Shown in pieces: positions 53,262 to 61,806 of a stretch of DNA of 64,000 bases (positions within the stretch are counted from its first letter, which is position 1; each line of letters opens with the position of its first letter). The stretch comes from Granulosicoccus sp947495035. Its GTDB lineage: Bacteria; Pseudomonadota; Gammaproteobacteria; Granulosicoccales; Granulosicoccaceae. The position numbers and the translations under genes are program-made. A model generated the notes under the pieces. That model was not told the DNA's origin. It made no database searches and was given only the letters and a program-made list of their open reading frames with translations. The DNA is taken from assembly GCF_050589605.1 (NCBI RefSeq), contig NZ_JBNGOO010000008.1, one strand, 5' to 3'.

Positions 53262-53858
53262 ATGAAGAAGACACTGTTGTTAGCAAGCTTGCTGGGTCTG
53301 TCGGCAGGCGTGACGAGCTCATCGCTGCTGGCCGCCGCCCAGCAGTACTCACTCGATCCGGAGCACACCACGGTTGCATTCCTGATCGAACACGTCGGTT
53401 ATGCGAAAACGCTGGGATATTTTTCCGATGTGTCCGGCACCTTTAGCTACGATGACGAGACGGGGCAATTGACGGATGTCGTGATTACCGTCAAGACTGA
53501 CAGCGTCCAGTCAGACCACAAGGCACGTGACAAGCATGTGCGCAGCAAGGACTTTCTGAACACGAAGAAATTTCCGGAGATGAGCTTCACGGCAGACAAT
53601 ATCGCTGTGCAGGGCGATGGAACAGCGGACATCGCCGGAGAATTGCAGCTGCTGGGAACGAGCCAGCCACTGAGTCTGACAGCGACACTCAACAAGGCAG
53701 ACAAGTATCCGTTCGGGCACAAGCAGTTCACGCTTGGCGTGTCGGCACGTGGACAGCTGCAGCGCAGCGATTACGGCATGGACTACGGGGTAGCGAATGC
53801 GCTGGTAGGAGATGTGGTTGAACTGATCATCGAGACCGAGGCCAATCGGCAGCAGTAA
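53262..53858 (+). CDS. YceI family periplasmic lipid-binding protein
   Basis: A 198-residue protein with a signal peptide (KKTLLLASLLGLSAGVTSSSLLAAA) and a YceI lipocalin-like domain: YSLDPEHTTVAFLIEHVGYAKTLGYFSDVSG, then KHVRSKDFLNTKKFPEMSFTA and GELQLLGTSQPLSLTATL. YceI proteins bind polyisoprenoids. GGAG lies 9-12 bases upstream of the ATG. It ends four bases from the convergent sulfatase gene. Confidence 0.93.
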   Translation: MKKTLLLASLLGLSAGVTSSSLLAAAQQYSLDPEHTTVAFLIEHVGYAKTLGYFSDVSGTFSYDDETGQLTDVVITVKTDSVQSDHKARDKHVRSKDFLNTKKFPEMSFTADNIAVQGDGTADIAGELQLLGTSQPLSLTATLNKADKYPFGHKQFTLGVSARGQLQRSDYGMDYGVANALVGDVVELIIETEANRQQ

Positions 53859-53861
53859 TTC

Positions 53862-55583
53862 TCATTCGAACAAGATCGAGAGACTGCCACGCAATGAGGC
53901 CATTCTCTGGCTCTGGATACTGTCATCGGGTTGCATGCCGTCGACCCACTGCGCGTCAGGCAGGCGAGCCAGCAGGGACGAGTCTCGACTGATGAAATGA
54001 ATCGGTACGTCTCCGCTGGCCCCCCAGCCATTGATGATGGGTGGGGGTTGGTGATCACCGACCACGATGATGAGCGCGTCATCGGCAAATTGCGCGGCAT
54101 ACTCTCCGAGTATTTCCAGCGTGTAGTCGAAGGATCGGATATACATGTCCTGAACCCGGTCGCGGTATTTCCAGCTGATCGGTTCTCCGAAACGCTGAGA
54201 GCCATCGAACAGGGAGCCATCACCGATAGTGTCCCAATCCACCTTCTGCGGAAGTGGGGTCCATGGGGCATGCGTTGACAGTAATGCAAGCGTGGCCATG
54301 ATGGGGCCGTCGTGTTGATGTCTCAGGGCCTGCTCGAAATGTGACAGGGTATATTGATCCGGCATGGTGACATAACCAAAGCGTTCACCGGCATAGCCCA
54401 TGTCGGCAGCAACATGCAGTGATTCGTAGCCGTACCAGGCCCCTTCCGGCCAGGCCAGTTGTATCGCCGGCATGACGCCGATGGTATGCCAGCCTGCTCG
54501 CTGGAACAGTCTGCTCAGGGAATTGCGATCGGTACTGATCAGACGATCGAAGCGTGCCTGGTTATCGACTTCCAGCCCGGATTGCAAGGTGGCGTGTGCC
54601 AGCCAGCTGCGGCCGCCTCGAATCGGTGATGTCAGCCAGCCACTACGAGCCTTGAGACCAGCCTTCTCCAGTGTGTTTTCGGTGGTTGTCAATCGATTCC
54701 GCGCCGCGTCTGCGAAGCGCTCGGCGTCCAGATAACCCCGACCATAGGATTCCACGAAGACCAGTATCACGTCACGTCCCTGCAGGCTGGCGAATGTCGG
54801 CTCGCTCCGGTCCAGCACGGTATCCTCTTGCAGTTCGCCGATGAACAGCTGTTGATCCCTGATCGAGGCCAGCAGGCTGGTGATGCGTTGTCTGAATTCA
54901 GGTACGACTCGAGCGCTGATCGTGAACGATTCACGGCTCGGTTCGACCTTGTACAACAGGATCGAACCGATCATCAGACTGATCAGGCTCAGCGGAATGA
55001 GCAAGCGTCGTGTGCGTCCCCGGGTTTGTGCGATAGTAAGCAACCCGCGATACAGCAAGCCGGCCAGCAAGCCCAGAACCAGCAGCATGAGTAGAACCAC
55101 CACTGCCGCCTCCAGCGGACCGATTGTTGTCGACGCGAGATTCCAGCCATCTGCCAGCAGGTGCATCTCCAGCAGTGGATTGAAGCGCCGATTGAATGCG
55201 AGAAAGGACCCCAGGTCGGCCAGTCGCAACAACAACAGCGATCCCAGTGTCAGGACCAGCACCTTGCCAAGCCAGTATGCGGCTCGTCCTTTAACCAACA
55301 GCAAGGCCAGCACGATGACCGGCATTTCGAGCGGAATCTGTCGCAGTGTGTCCCCATCGAATTCTCCGGGGTGTCCCGGAAACAGCAATGTCAGGTAGAG
55401 CAGCAGCAGCGAGAGACCGACTGCGATGAGCGACGAATTGCCGGATGCGGATGTGTCGAGTGACAGGCGCGAACCTGAAGTGACACGACCGTCTGGAGCC
55501 GGCGATGGCTCCGTGGGCTCGATCCCCTTGTCCCGAAGGCGTGTCTTGCGCATTGTGCTGACGGTCCTGTTATTGTTGCTCAT
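53862..55583 (-). CDS. LTA-synthase-like membrane sulfatase (phosphoglycerol transferase-like)
   Basis: A 573-residue protein with four to five N-terminal helices (to about residue 220) and a C-terminal alkaline-phosphatase-like domain. Metal-site motifs are ILVFVESYGRGYLD, TLALLSTHAPW and LIIVVGDHQPPP. The position equivalent to the Thr nucleophile of LtaS appears to be the Ser in RGGRSWLAH, an inference from alignment by eye. It could transfer phosphoglycerol or phosphoethanolamine to a glycan. The start is uncertain: ATG 55583 or 55553 both lie inside the divergent flippase-like gene. Confidence 0.8.
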   Translation of the reverse strand: MSNNNRTVSTMRKTRLRDKGIEPTEPSPAPDGRVTSGSRLSLDTSASGNSSLIAVGLSLLLLYLTLLFPGHPGEFDGDTLRQIPLEMPVIVLALLLVKGRAAYWLGKVLVLTLGSLLLLRLADLGSFLAFNRRFNPLLEMHLLADGWNLASTTIGPLEAAVVVLLMLLVLGLLAGLLYRGLLTIAQTRGRTRRLLIPLSLISLMIGSILLYKVEPSRESFTISARVVPEFRQRITSLLASIRDQQLFIGELQEDTVLDRSEPTFASLQGRDVILVFVESYGRGYLDAERFADAARNRLTTTENTLEKAGLKARSGWLTSPIRGGRSWLAHATLQSGLEVDNQARFDRLISTDRNSLSRLFQRAGWHTIGVMPAIQLAWPEGAWYGYESLHVAADMGYAGERFGYVTMPDQYTLSHFEQALRHQHDGPIMATLALLSTHAPWTPLPQKVDWDTIGDGSLFDGSQRFGEPISWKYRDRVQDMYIRSFDYTLEILGEYAAQFADDALIIVVGDHQPPPIINGWGASGDVPIHFISRDSSLLARLPDAQWVDGMQPDDSIQSQRMASLRGSLSILFE

Positions 55584-56439
55584 TGCCTGGCTGGTCGATC
55601 TTCGAGCGGCAATGCGCCTGTTTGCCGAAGCGCAGTGGCGTTGGGTGCTGATGGGCTTGCTCATTGTCCAGCTGCAGATCGTGCTCTCTGCACTGCGTTG
55701 GCAGATCACGGCAGTTCGACTCGGCCAGGGTCTGAGCGTTCCCCGTGCCATTCAGGAATACTATCTGGCAACCCTGGCCAATCTGAGCCTGCCGGGTGGT
55801 GTCAGCGGGGATGCGGCCCGCATCTATCGTAACCGGTATTCGGCAGGCGCCGCGGCGTCGGCCAGAAGCGTCGTGATCGAACGACTGGCAGGGCAGCTTG
55901 CCTTGCTGCTGGTCGCCATCATCGGCTGGCTCCTGTGGCCCCTGCTGATGCACGATGCGACGCCGGAGGCGACTGCTCGAATACTGCTGGTGGCATTGTT
56001 GCTGCTCACAGGGCTGTGCATGATCGCCATCATTCTTCGCAGATTTGCTGGCGCAAAGGTGGCAGCATTGTTCGATGCGATGGGGACGGCCTTGCACCGT
56101 GTGTGGGTGGAAGACCGTCAGTGGCAGATTCAGTCCTTGCTGAGTCTGGCGGTGGTTGCGACCTATCTCGCCGTTTTTGCCTGTAGCGCATTGGCCCTGC
56201 ATCAGGCTTTGCCGCTGGGCGGTATCATCAGCGTGGTACCGCTGGTACTGCTCAGCATGGTCATTCCCCTGTCCATCGGTGGTTGGGGCATTCGGGAAGC
56301 AGTTGCTGTCTCGCTGTGGCCGCTGATGGGGCTGTCGGTGGAGGCCGCCATCGGTACCAGCGTGCTGTATGGCCTGATATCCACTGTCGGTAGCCTGCCC
56401 GGGGCATTGTTGGTTCTGCGATCAACCGCGAGTGAATGA
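55426..56439 (+). CDS. Flippase-like integral membrane protein (LPG-synthase TM family)
   Basis: A 337-residue protein of about eight helices in the PF03706 (lysylphosphatidylglycerol synthase TM region) family. It has VLMGLLIVQLQIVLSALRWQI, YYLATLANLSLPGGVSGDAARIYR, SARSVVIERLAGQLALLL and LVLLSMVIPLSIGGWGIREAVAV. Members move lipid-linked compounds across membranes. The first 38 residues are polar; a later start before VLRIVLTVLL would remove the overlap with the sulfatase 5' end. It converges with the CDP-alcohol transferase gene 15 bases away. Confidence 0.85.
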   Translation: MSDELPDADVSSDRREPEVTRPSGAGDGSVGSIPLSRRRVLRIVLTVLLLLLIAWLVDLRAAMRLFAEAQWRWVLMGLLIVQLQIVLSALRWQITAVRLGQGLSVPRAIQEYYLATLANLSLPGGVSGDAARIYRNRYSAGAAASARSVVIERLAGQLALLLVAIIGWLLWPLLMHDATPEATARILLVALLLLTGLCMIAIILRRFAGAKVAALFDAMGTALHRVWVEDRQWQIQSLLSLAVVATYLAVFACSALALHQALPLGGIISVVPLVLLSMVIPLSIGGWGIREAVAVSLWPLMGLSVEAAIGTSVLYGLISTVGSLPGALLVLRSTASE

Positions 56440-56454
56440 CAACAGCCGGGTTGT

Positions 56455-57252
56455 TCATGAGGGCCGTGTGAGCAGCCAGTGCGTGTCGCGGACGAAGGAG
56501 GCTGAGAGAAGCAGGCAGGCAACCATGCCCAGAGCGGTGGACCAGGGAGGGGAAACCCATGGCGAGAGTATTGCGCATAGCGTGGCCAGCTGGACGACGC
56601 AGATCAGTTTGCGTCGAAAGGACGGGAACAGGGGATTGTCCAGCGCAGTGCATACGACACCTGCCAGCACGAAGCCGTAGCGCATGAGACCCAGCAGCAG
56701 AATCCAGATGCCGGTTTTGCCCGATTGCCATACCAGGACGCTGATGACCAGCGTCAGCAAGGCGTCGATTTCCATGTCGAAACGTGCACCGAATGCCGAG
56801 GCAAGGTGGGTACGCCGCGCCAGATAGCCATCCAGGCCATCAAGGGTCAGCAGCAGGACCGAGCACAGGGAGAGCAATGCCAGACCAGGCGGTGGCAGTT
56901 GGGACACGACCGGAATCCAGCCGGCAAGCAGCACGGTACCCGCTGCCCTGTACAGGGTCAGGACATTGGCTGCACCGAAACGCGCATGAGGATGATCAGG
57001 CAGTCCTTTCCAGGATAGCCAACAGATGACAAGCCATGGCAGCAGTGTCATCAGGATCATCTGCGCCAGGTTTGTCTTGTCTGCAGGATCTGCGATCAGT
57101 GACAATTCGACCCACAGGATGATCAGCATGCACAGAGAGGCAAGGCAACAGTGCTGAAGTAGCTGACGAGACAGGGTTGGAGCGGCAACCGCCACCTTCG
57201 ACTCCTGAGGTGTCCTGTCTGTGCGGCGTGTCCGCACGGGTACTGCTTTCAC
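56455..57252 (-). CDS. CDP-alcohol phosphatidyltransferase family protein
   Basis: A 265-residue membrane enzyme with about six helices. The catalytic motif is DGLDGYLARRTHLASAFGAR followed by FDMEID, satisfying D-G-x2-A-R-x8-G-x3-D-x3-D. Such enzymes replace CMP of CDP-diacylglycerol (or another CDP-alcohol) with an alcohol. The acceptor is not evident. Its ATG overlaps the ribA stop by four bases. With the flippase-like and sulfatase genes next door it may serve a lipid- or glycan-decorating pathway (inference). Confidence 0.88.
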   Translation of the reverse strand: MKAVPVRTRRTDRTPQESKVAVAAPTLSRQLLQHCCLASLCMLIILWVELSLIADPADKTNLAQMILMTLLPWLVICWLSWKGLPDHPHARFGAANVLTLYRAAGTVLLAGWIPVVSQLPPPGLALLSLCSVLLLTLDGLDGYLARRTHLASAFGARFDMEIDALLTLVISVLVWQSGKTGIWILLLGLMRYGFVLAGVVCTALDNPLFPSFRRKLICVVQLATLCAILSPWVSPPWSTALGMVACLLLSASFVRDTHWLLTRPS

Positions 57253-58328
57253 ACAAGGGACTCGACCAGACTATCCCCGTGCAAGAGGTGGCCTGCGCGT
57301 GTCCGTTTGGTTTCCAGATAGCGTGCATTGTGCATGTTCACCGGCGTGTGGGACGGCAGGCGGTCAACGACATCGATGCCCTCACGCTGCAGTGCCTCGA
57401 TTTTCAGCGGGTTGTTGGTCATCAGCCGAATACGTTGAACATCCAGAGCCTTGAGCATGGTGGTGGCTGCCTGGTATTGTCGGTCATCTTCACCGAACCC
57501 CAGATGTTCGTTGGCCTCCAGGGTATCCAGACCCTCATCCTGCAACTGATAGGCGCGCAGCTTGCTGGCCAGCCCGATACCGCGACCCTCCTGGGACAGG
57601 TAGAGGATGATGCCGCCGCCTGCCGATGCCATGCTGTGGATGGCGCTGCTGAGTTGTTCGCCGCAATCGCAGCGCAGACTGCCGAGAATATCACCGGTGA
57701 AACAGGATGAATGCAATCTGACAGTGACTGCCTGACTGCGGTCCGGACGACCGACTGTCATCGCCACGTGTTCAGCCGAACCGTGACGTTCGCGGAAAAC
57801 CGCCAGCTCCACACTGTCGGCACCGGCCAGTGGAATGCGAGTGCGGCTCAATGCCATCAGCTTCGAGGTGTCGGGTTCATGCAGCAGCGCATCGTCGACA
57901 CTGGTACTCAGGATCGATCCTGGTCCCACCGGCAGGGCATAGCTGAGCAATGCCGGTAGAGTATGCGCCTGCCGAGCCAGACGCAGCGCCGCCAGCGAGG
58001 AATCGGCTGCAAGGTGCCACTGATCCTGCTCCGGTACGGACCGCCTAAGCGTCTCCAGCCCTGCCAGTTGCCGTACGGTGTGCAGTGGTGCCTTGGCAGG
58101 TAGAGACAGCACAGCCGCCCTTGAGCGAGCGGTGTGTCCAAGCACCTCGGCGCGGTTGGCAGAGAGGATCAGTTGGCACGGCCCTGCCTGTTGAATGGCT
58201 GCCAGCATGTCCTGGGTCAGGCTCTCGACCAGGGTGATTGCCCGGTTGCCGGCGGGGTCGGTGAGGACCACTTCGCGGCCTCGTTGCAGCTCAACGATGC
58301 ACCGTTCTACTGCCAGTGGATCAGTCAT
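57249..58328 (-). CDS. ribA: GTP cyclohydrolase II with degenerate N-terminal domain
   Basis: The C-terminal half (about residues 160-359) is a complete RibA: the zinc site SSCFTGDILGSLRCDCGEQL, LYLSQEGRGIGLASKLRAYQLQDEGLDT and the GTP-contact MTNNPLKIEAL. It opens GTP in the first step of riboflavin synthesis. The first 150 residues (VERCIVELQRGREVVLTDPAGNRAITLVES) resemble the RibB fold but lack the acidic DRENEGD active site, so this is a RibBA-like protein with an inactive front half. The ATG at 58328 is preferred to 58358. Confidence 0.92.
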   Translation of the reverse strand: MTDPLAVERCIVELQRGREVVLTDPAGNRAITLVESLTQDMLAAIQQAGPCQLILSANRAEVLGHTARSRAAVLSLPAKAPLHTVRQLAGLETLRRSVPEQDQWHLAADSSLAALRLARQAHTLPALLSYALPVGPGSILSTSVDDALLHEPDTSKLMALSRTRIPLAGADSVELAVFRERHGSAEHVAMTVGRPDRSQAVTVRLHSSCFTGDILGSLRCDCGEQLSSAIHSMASAGGGIILYLSQEGRGIGLASKLRAYQLQDEGLDTLEANEHLGFGEDDRQYQAATTMLKALDVQRIRLMTNNPLKIEALQREGIDVVDRLPSHTPVNMHNARYLETKRTRAGHLLHGDSLVESLV

Positions 58329-58509
58329 CTGTTTGTCTTGAGTTCTGGAGCAGGTCATCCGTCTGGTTGCTGAGTCCTTGTGTTGAACACTATACGGTGA
58401 GACCGGAGAATTGGGTTACCAGGGTAAGGATTTACCCGATCAGTCAGCTTCTGATCATGCTTTCAGGCAACAGTTCCGAAACGTTCTTCGAGTGCCTGCC
58501 GTGTTGCTC

Positions 58510-59292
58510 TCAATGACCGATCAAGGTGCTCAGCTCCGGAGGTTTGCCTCCTATCAGACTGGTAACGCGAGCAGTCGATGCCATCAGCTCCGTGGACCAT
58601 CCCTGCAACTCGCTGAGCGGGCAACGCTGATGCAGGCTCCATATGTTCAGGACAGCGATGGGTTCCGACAGGTAATTGAAAATGGGTGCCGATATGCCGA
58701 CGAAATGGTCATATTCCTCGCGATCGTTGACCGCGAATCCGGTCTTGCGGACTTCCTTGAGTGCCTTGAGGTATTTGCTTGCGGAGGTGATCGTGTTGGC
58801 AGTGTATTTCTCGAAGTGATGTCCATCGAGTTTGGTCTTGATGGCGCTGTCAGGGCGAAATGCCATCAGGGCCTTGCCTGAGGCGGAGCAATGGAAGGGC
58901 TCGCGCATGCCCGGCTGTGGAATCGGGCCGATGGACTGCGGTGCTTCCAGGATCCGCAGATAGACGGTATCCGAACCGACGGGCACGCCGATGGTGACAT
59001 TCTGGCGCACCAGCTTGTGCAGGCGCATCATTTCGTTCAGTGCCAGTATCTGGATGTCATAACCCTGGTAGGCGTTCTTGACCAGATCGAACAGTTTGGG
59101 ACCCAGCAGGTAGGTCTTGCCTTTCTCGTCGTACTGGAGCACCCCATATTGCAATCCCAGTGCCAGCAGTCGATGCAGAGTGCTCTTGTGCAGGCCGCTG
59201 TCGGCAACCAGCTCAGAGAAGGTTCTGGGCTTTTTCGACTCACTGACCAGTGTCAGGACATGCAGTAATTTCTCTACTATCGAGCTTTTCAT
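58510..59292 (-). CDS. IclR-family transcriptional regulator
   Basis: A 260-residue regulator with an N-terminal winged helix (SSIVEKLLHVLTLVSE, TFSELVADSGLHKSTLHRLLALGLQYGVL) and the IclR effector domain (QNVTIGVPVGSDTVYLRILEA, CSASGKALMAFRPD, TGFAVNDREEYDHFVGISAPIFN). It probably controls the tau-type transporter and the divergent oxidoreductase nearby. Between it and tauC lie about 340 bases with a 13-bp hairpin near the tauC end and no recognised gene. Confidence 0.92.
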   Translation of the reverse strand: MKSSIVEKLLHVLTLVSESKKPRTFSELVADSGLHKSTLHRLLALGLQYGVLQYDEKGKTYLLGPKLFDLVKNAYQGYDIQILALNEMMRLHKLVRQNVTIGVPVGSDTVYLRILEAPQSIGPIPQPGMREPFHCSASGKALMAFRPDSAIKTKLDGHHFEKYTANTITSASKYLKALKEVRKTGFAVNDREEYDHFVGISAPIFNYLSEPIAVLNIWSLHQRCPLSELQGWSTELMASTARVTSLIGGKPPELSTLIGH

Positions 59293-59590
59293 ATTGTTGT
59301 ATATCGCTCATTGTTCTGGTATCCACGGTTCGCGATATCCGGGCGCCCGGGATGTTCTACCGGCGCAGCTCATCGGTTGCATGGCACCACCTGACCAAAT
59401 GCCAGGAAGTCGCCCGCTGGTGTGGTGATCGGGCAAGGTCGCCGGGTTGGTCAAACCGCCTGTTTCTCTGCCTCCTGGCAGATTCCCCGCTTCGATGAAA
59501 GGTGTCAGTGGCATTGACAATCCTTCGCAGGTGGTGTTCGAGGAGTCTCCTTACGCCAGCATTGTTGCTGCAGGGGAGGTCGAGTAATGC
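59293..59590. other. Intergenic region upstream of the IclR regulator gene
   Basis: Nearly 300 bases lie between the regulator start and the hairpin after tauC, both on the minus strand. It begins AT-rich (CATATTGTTGTATATCG), which suits a promoter for the regulator. No open frame here is protein-like and no known RNA was recognised. Confidence 0.4.
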
Positions 59591-59619
59591 ACTGCGGGTT
59601 GTCGCTGACAACCCGCAGT
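59591..59619. terminator. Hairpin after tauC
   Basis: ACTGCGGGTTGTC-GCT-GACAACCCGCAGT is a perfect 13-bp inverted repeat with a three-base loop, 14 bases after the tauC stop on the minus strand. There is no U-run, so it is a stabilising 3' hairpin or a non-canonical terminator. Confidence 0.6.
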
Positions 59620-59632
59620 CTTGCAGACGTGA

Positions 59633-60901
59633 TCAGCCCTTGCCTTTCCAGGGAACCAGAATCCTCTCGGCCCAGCGCATCAGCATGTCGATGCCGAAGC
59701 CGATCACGCCAATCAGGATGATGCCCATGATGACGATGTCGGTATTCTGGAACTTGGAGGCGGTCATGATCATCATGCCGGCACCCTGTTCGGCGGCAAC
59801 CAGCTCGGCCGCCACCACGGTTCCCCAGCACACACCCATGGCCACACGGGCTCCGGTGAATATCTCGGGCAGGGAGTTCGGAATGATGACGTAGCGCATG
59901 ATCTGTTTCTTGTTGGCACCGAGCGAGTAGGCGGCGTGAACCTTGGAAATCTTCACGCCGGAAACACCGGAACGCGCGGCAATGGCCATGATCCACAAGG
60001 CTGCCAGAAACAGCAGGATGATCTTTCCGGCTTCGCCGATACCTGCCCAGATGATGACCAGAGGAATCAGGGCAAGTGGTGGAACCGGTCGCATGAATTC
60101 CACGATCGGATCAAACCAGCCGCGAAACCAGTTGCTCAGTCCCATGGCATAGCCCAGCGGTATCCCGACCAGAGCGCCCAGCAGGAAACCGACAATAACC
60201 CGGAACAGTGAGTAGCCCAGATGCTCGGCAAGGGTGAAATTCCTGAATCCTTCACTGGCGATTTTCACGGTGCGCTCCCATACCTTTTCGGGGGCCGGCA
60301 AGTACAGCGGTTCCATTTGCCAACCGCGCGTCGGTTCGAAGTTCGGCGTTCCCTTGTCGGAGAGTGTCACGGTACCGCCGTCGACATCGACGCTGGCGCC
60401 GGGACTGATGGCCTGGCCGTCGATGGCAACGACTTGCAGTTTGTCGCCATCTGATGCTTCATCGTTCCTGATGACATTGATCAGCTTCGTTCGCCATTGG
60501 GCAACACTGGTCGAATCATTGAGGGCGAAGCCCTCACCCGGTTCGATTTCCGGCGCGCTGGCAGAGGCTTCGCGAGGGTGTACCAGAACGGTGACCGTCG
60601 CATCGTCGGTTTCCCGAGCCTGGTTTTGCGCTGTATAGGTGAAAGTGGCGGTGCCTTCGAATGGTGCCGGGGCATGCAGGGATGCCGGCAGCAGCGTCGA
60701 GCCGGTGAATATGCCCCATAGCAGAAACAGCGTTGCGATGGAAATCACGCTGGCAATGCGGTTGGGTCGTACGGCGCTCTCGTCGCCGAAGGTCACGGTT
60801 TTTCTTGAAGAGAAAACCCGTTGATGCGCACCTGCAATGAGTTTGGTGACGATCAGGTAAGCGACAGTGAATATGGAGACGTAAATCAGTAGAGGGATCA
60901 T
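59633..60901 (-). CDS. tauC: TauC/SsuC-type ABC permease with inserted periplasmic domain
   Basis: The C-terminal part (about residues 205-422) is a normal sulfonate-type permease: LYLPAPEKVWERTVKIASEGF, HLGYSLFRVIVGFLLGALVGIPLG, the EAA-like loop YSLGANKKQIMRYVIIPNSLPEIFTGAR, and the closing helix. The first 200 residues are extra. Two helices (1-20 and about 50-72) enclose a basic loop, followed by a periplasmic segment of about 125 residues. That segment reads like cadherin/Big_9 repeats: GTATFTYTAQNQARETDDAT, then LINVIRNDEASDGDKLQVVA and GGTVTLSDKGTPNFEP. Typical TauC is about 275 residues. Coupled to tauB by a four-base overlap. Confidence 0.88.
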   Translation of the reverse strand: MIPLLIYVSIFTVAYLIVTKLIAGAHQRVFSSRKTVTFGDESAVRPNRIASVISIATLFLLWGIFTGSTLLPASLHAPAPFEGTATFTYTAQNQARETDDATVTVLVHPREASASAPEIEPGEGFALNDSTSVAQWRTKLINVIRNDEASDGDKLQVVAIDGQAISPGASVDVDGGTVTLSDKGTPNFEPTRGWQMEPLYLPAPEKVWERTVKIASEGFRNFTLAEHLGYSLFRVIVGFLLGALVGIPLGYAMGLSNWFRGWFDPIVEFMRPVPPLALIPLVIIWAGIGEAGKIILLFLAALWIMAIAARSGVSGVKISKVHAAYSLGANKKQIMRYVIIPNSLPEIFTGARVAMGVCWGTVVAAELVAAEQGAGMMIMTASKFQNTDIVIMGIILIGVIGFGIDMLMRWAERILVPWKGKG

Positions 60902-61704
60902 TGCGCGGCCTCCGTTGTACCCATGATTTCCTCTTCCATGTCCCAGATCATGTTCAGAATCTCCTCTCTGGTTGATGCAAAATCAGGGTGCTTCTTCACT
61001 TCTCTCAGGTCCGATTCCACGCCGAGTTCGGCAAATGGCAGCTGGTACTCCTTGTGTATTCGGCCTGGTCGTGGTGCCATGACGATCAATCGCTCACCCA
61101 GCAGCAACGCCTCTTCCACCGAGTGCGTGATCAGAATGATGGTCTTGCCGGTCTCCTTCCACAGCTTCAGTACCAGGCTTTGCATCTTTTCGCGGGTCAG
61201 TGCATCCAGTGCGCCCAGAGGCTCGTCCATCAGGATGACATCGGGGTCATTGGCAAGGCAGCGAGCCAGGGCGACACGTTGCTGCATGCCACCGGATAAT
61301 TCATAAACCGCCTTTTCCTTGAACTCGCGCAGGCCGACGACATCGAGCAGATGATTCACCACAATGGCCTTCTCCTTTTCCGGAGTGCCTTTCATCAACA
61401 GCCCGAAACCCACGTTCTCCCTGACTGACATCCACTCGAACAATGCCCCTTGCTGAAATACCATGCCGCGTTCGGCATCGGGTCCCACGATATCGTGATC
61501 GTTCAATACCAGCCGCCCTTCGGTAGGGGCAAGGAAACCGGCAACGATATTGAGCAAGGTTGTCTTGCCACACCCGGATGGGCCGAGCACGCTGAGAAGT
61601 TCCCCTTTGTTAAGCGTCAATGAGACGTCCTTCAGTGCATGCACTGTCTCGCCGTTGGGGATGTCGAAGCGCATCGACAGATGTTCCAGAATCAGTTTAC
61701 CCAC
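60898..61704 (-). CDS. tauB: Taurine/nitrate-type ABC transporter ATPase
   Basis: A 268-residue ATPase with Walker A LGPSGCGKTTLLN (about 39-51), Q-loop MVFQQGALFEW, signature YELSGGMQQRVALARCL, Walker B VILMDEPLGALDALTR and switch His in ITHSVEEAL. This is the TauB/SsuB/NrtD group. The C-terminal 45 residues (DLREVKKHPDFASTREEILNMIWDMEEEIMG) are the usual extension. Overlaps tauC by four bases and follows tauA by 102 bases with a hairpin. Confidence 0.93.
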   Translation of the reverse strand: MGKLILEHLSMRFDIPNGETVHALKDVSLTLNKGELLSVLGPSGCGKTTLLNIVAGFLAPTEGRLVLNDHDIVGPDAERGMVFQQGALFEWMSVRENVGFGLLMKGTPEKEKAIVVNHLLDVVGLREFKEKAVYELSGGMQQRVALARCLANDPDVILMDEPLGALDALTREKMQSLVLKLWKETGKTIILITHSVEEALLLGERLIVMAPRPGRIHKEYQLPFAELGVESDLREVKKHPDFASTREEILNMIWDMEEEIMGTTEAAQ

Positions 61705-61769
61705 ACCAATCTCCCTTGACTGCCAGAGTCAGAGCTCTGTTACTCGTGTTCATCGAATGAAGAAGTGAC

Positions 61770-61791
61770 CGGCGCCACGAATGTGGCGCCG
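61770..61791 (-). promoter_or_regulatory. Intercistronic hairpin between tauA and tauB
   Basis: CGGCGCCAC-GAAT-GTGGCGCCG is a perfect nine-base-pair stem with a four-base loop in the 102-base gap after the binding-protein gene. Such hairpins usually protect the upstream mRNA and reduce readthrough, giving more binding protein than ATPase and permease. Confidence 0.65.
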
Positions 61792-61806
61792 ATGGCAGAG
61801 CCTTGT

